Positions 63,016-64,000 of a stretch of 64,000 bases of DNA are shown here, piece after piece (the stretch's first letter is position 1; each line of letters starts with the position of its first letter). The notes beneath the pieces are model-generated. The model was not told where the DNA came from, searched no databases, and saw nothing but the letters and a program-made list of their open reading frames with translations. The stretch comes from Mycolicibacter nonchromogenicus (GTDB lineage: Bacteria > Actinomycetota > Actinomycetes > Mycobacteriales > Mycobacteriaceae): NCBI RefSeq assembly GCF_002101775.1, contig NZ_LQPI01000042.1:124001-188000 (forward strand), written 5' to 3'. The translations under genes and the position numbers were made by a program.

Positions 63016-63917
63016 ACGCACTACCCACCCAGGTTGCGATCCGCGAGGTCGCGCTGCGCGATGGTCTGCAGATCGAAGATCCGATCCCGTTGAGCGCCAA
63101 GCTCGAACTGCTGGCCGCCATTGCTGCCACCGGAGTGCGCGAGGTAGAGGTCACCTCTTTCGTCTCACCGACCAAAGTCCCGGCCCTCGCCGACGCCGCT
63201 GAGCTTGCCGCCGAGCTGTGGCGCTACCCCGACCTGGAGTTCTCCGCGCTGGTCGCCAGTCCCGGCGGTGCCGCCCGAGCGGTGGCCGCCGGCCTGAAAT
63301 CCATCGAGTACGTGGTGTGCGCCTCGGACACCTTCAGCACCGCCAACGTCGGCCGTCCCACGGCGCAGGCCGTCGCAGCCATCGCCGACATCGCCGGCAT
63401 CGCTCACGACGCCGGCGCCTCAGTCGAGGTGATCATCGCCACCGCATGGGACTGCCCGTTCGACGGCCCGACCGAATCCGGACGTGTCACCGACATCGCC
63501 GCCTCGGCAACCGGTTTCGGGGTCGATCGCCTGGCCATCGCCGACACGATCGGCACGGCCACTCCCCGGCGAGTCACCGAGCTGATCGCCGCGGTGCAGC
63601 CGATCATCGGTGACATCCCGCTGGGAGCGCACTTCCACAACACGCGCGGATCGGGGTTGGCCTGCGCCTACGCGGCGGTTCAGGCCGGCATCACCCGGCT
63701 CGACGCTTCGGCCGGCGGCCTGGGCGGCTGTCCATTCGCCCCGGGCGCCACCGGCAATATCGCCACCGAAGATCTGGTCTACCTACTCGGTGACTGCGGT
63801 ATCGACACCGGCATCGATCTGAATGCCGCCATCGCCGCGGCCGGGGTGGCCAGCAGGGTGGTCGGCCATGGGCTGCCCAGCGCCCTGTTGGCCGCCGGAG
63901 ACCGGAAGCGGGCCTGA
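63012..63917 (+). CDS. Hydroxymethylglutaryl-CoA lyase-family enzyme
   Basis: TIM-barrel lyase of 301 residues. REVALRDGLQIE with the catalytic Arg-Asp, the HFHNTRG metal-binding histidines, and the GGLGGCPFAPGATGNIATED loop with the catalytic Cys are all present, as in HMG-CoA lyase, which splits HMG-CoA into acetyl-CoA and acetoacetate. Related members cleave other 3-hydroxy-3-methyl acyl-CoA. GTG 63012 overlaps the CoA-transferase stop by 4 bases. No leucine-degradation genes (for example MCC) are in the window, so a different acyl-CoA may be cleaved. Confidence 0.9.
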   Translation: MNALPTQVAIREVALRDGLQIEDPIPLSAKLELLAAIAATGVREVEVTSFVSPTKVPALADAAELAAELWRYPDLEFSALVASPGGAARAVAAGLKSIEYVVCASDTFSTANVGRPTAQAVAAIADIAGIAHDAGASVEVIIATAWDCPFDGPTESGRVTDIAASATGFGVDRLAIADTIGTATPRRVTELIAAVQPIIGDIPLGAHFHNTRGSGLACAYAAVQAGITRLDASAGGLGGCPFAPGATGNIATEDLVYLLGDCGIDTGIDLNAAIAAAGVASRVVGHGLPSALLAAGDRKRA

Positions 63918-63925
63918 GCGCCTCG

Positions 63926-64000
63926 ATGTCCACCCAGCGAGAGCTCAGTTCGAAGGGACGCCTGACTCGCGGCGCGATTGAGCAAGCCGCCCGAGAACTG
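63926..64000 (+). CDS. TetR-family regulator, 5' part only
   Basis: The window ends 25 codons into this frame. The visible part (LTRGAIEQAARELF-type start of helix 1) is the standard N-terminal TetR helix, with a short basic lead (STQRELSSKGR). The gene begins 9 bases after the lyase stop on the same strand, so it belongs to the cluster and is the probable ligand of the 18-bp palindrome at 59457-59474. Confidence 0.72.
   Translation, partial: MSTQRELSSKGRLTRGAIEQAAREL

Overview
The window is a high-GC actinobacterial chromosome segment, almost certainly from a non-tuberculous Mycobacterium (Mycolicibacterium/Mycolicibacter type). The evidence is a PPE-family protein, two CYP136-type P450s, FprA, a split class Ib ribonucleotide reductase (nrdF apart from nrdHIE), fadE22 and fadE24-fadE23 of near-identical length to the M. 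tuberculosis proteins, and gene order that follows M. tuberculosis from about Rv3045 (adhC) to Rv3141 with many lineage-specific insertions. No insertion sequence, prophage or CRISPR array was seen; differences from M. tuberculosis look like ordinary gene gain and loss.

1-9 kb: zinc alcohol dehydrogenase (adhC), a convergent MFS exporter with its divergent GntR regulator, a DoxX-like and a NarK-like membrane protein, an HD-domain protein with a nitroreductase, nrdF, and a Baeyer-Villiger-type monooxygenase. 9-16 kb: a secreted glycoside hydrolase, a TetR/geranylgeranyl-reductase divergent pair, a LysR effector domain without a DNA-binding domain, a methyltransferase/HxlR divergent pair with a 20-bp-arm dyad between them, a VOC gene remnant and a 3-hydroxyacyl-CoA dehydrogenase. 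16-19.4 kb: nrdHIE. nrdF and nrdH both carry a pair of NrdR-like boxes exactly 32 bp apart.

19.8-26.5 kb: an AAA ATPase, an SDR, a TetR regulator and two tandem CYP136 paralogues, each preceded by the same TTGAC-N4-GTCAA dyad; then a free-standing LeuA regulatory-domain-like protein preceded by a possible leader peptide and competing hairpins. 26.5-38 kb: a PoxB-like thiamine diphosphate enzyme, fadE22 with an SDR, cstA with its small YbdD partner, an L,D-transpeptidase, a CYP125-like P450, a 2-hydroxyacid dehydrogenase and a Pro/Ala/Gly-rich exported protein with a strong hairpin terminator. 38-46.7 kb: tRNA-Ala(GGC), a GreA/GreB-like factor, a DadA-like oxidase with PucR regulator and MFS exporter, a PPE2-like protein behind an IdeR-like box, and a small secreted protein.

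46.9-55.4 kb is the conserved trans-translation/division block: ssrA (tmRNA, with an unusually long tag that contains an internal repeat), an atypical response regulator, a DMT transporter, smpB, ftsX, ftsE, a proline-rich membrane protein, an MscS channel, prfB, and divergent fprA. 55.4-64 kb: hisN-like phosphatase, fadE24-fadE23, then a four-gene translationally coupled cluster (homogentisate-dioxygenase-like cupin, alpha/beta hydrolase, CoA-transferase, HMG-CoA-lyase-like enzyme) behind a perfect 18-bp palindrome, followed by the first codons of a TetR regulator cut by the window end. This last cluster is the best candidate for an undescribed catabolic pathway. Coordinates of starts were checked by reading frame; short sites were read by eye and may be off by one base.
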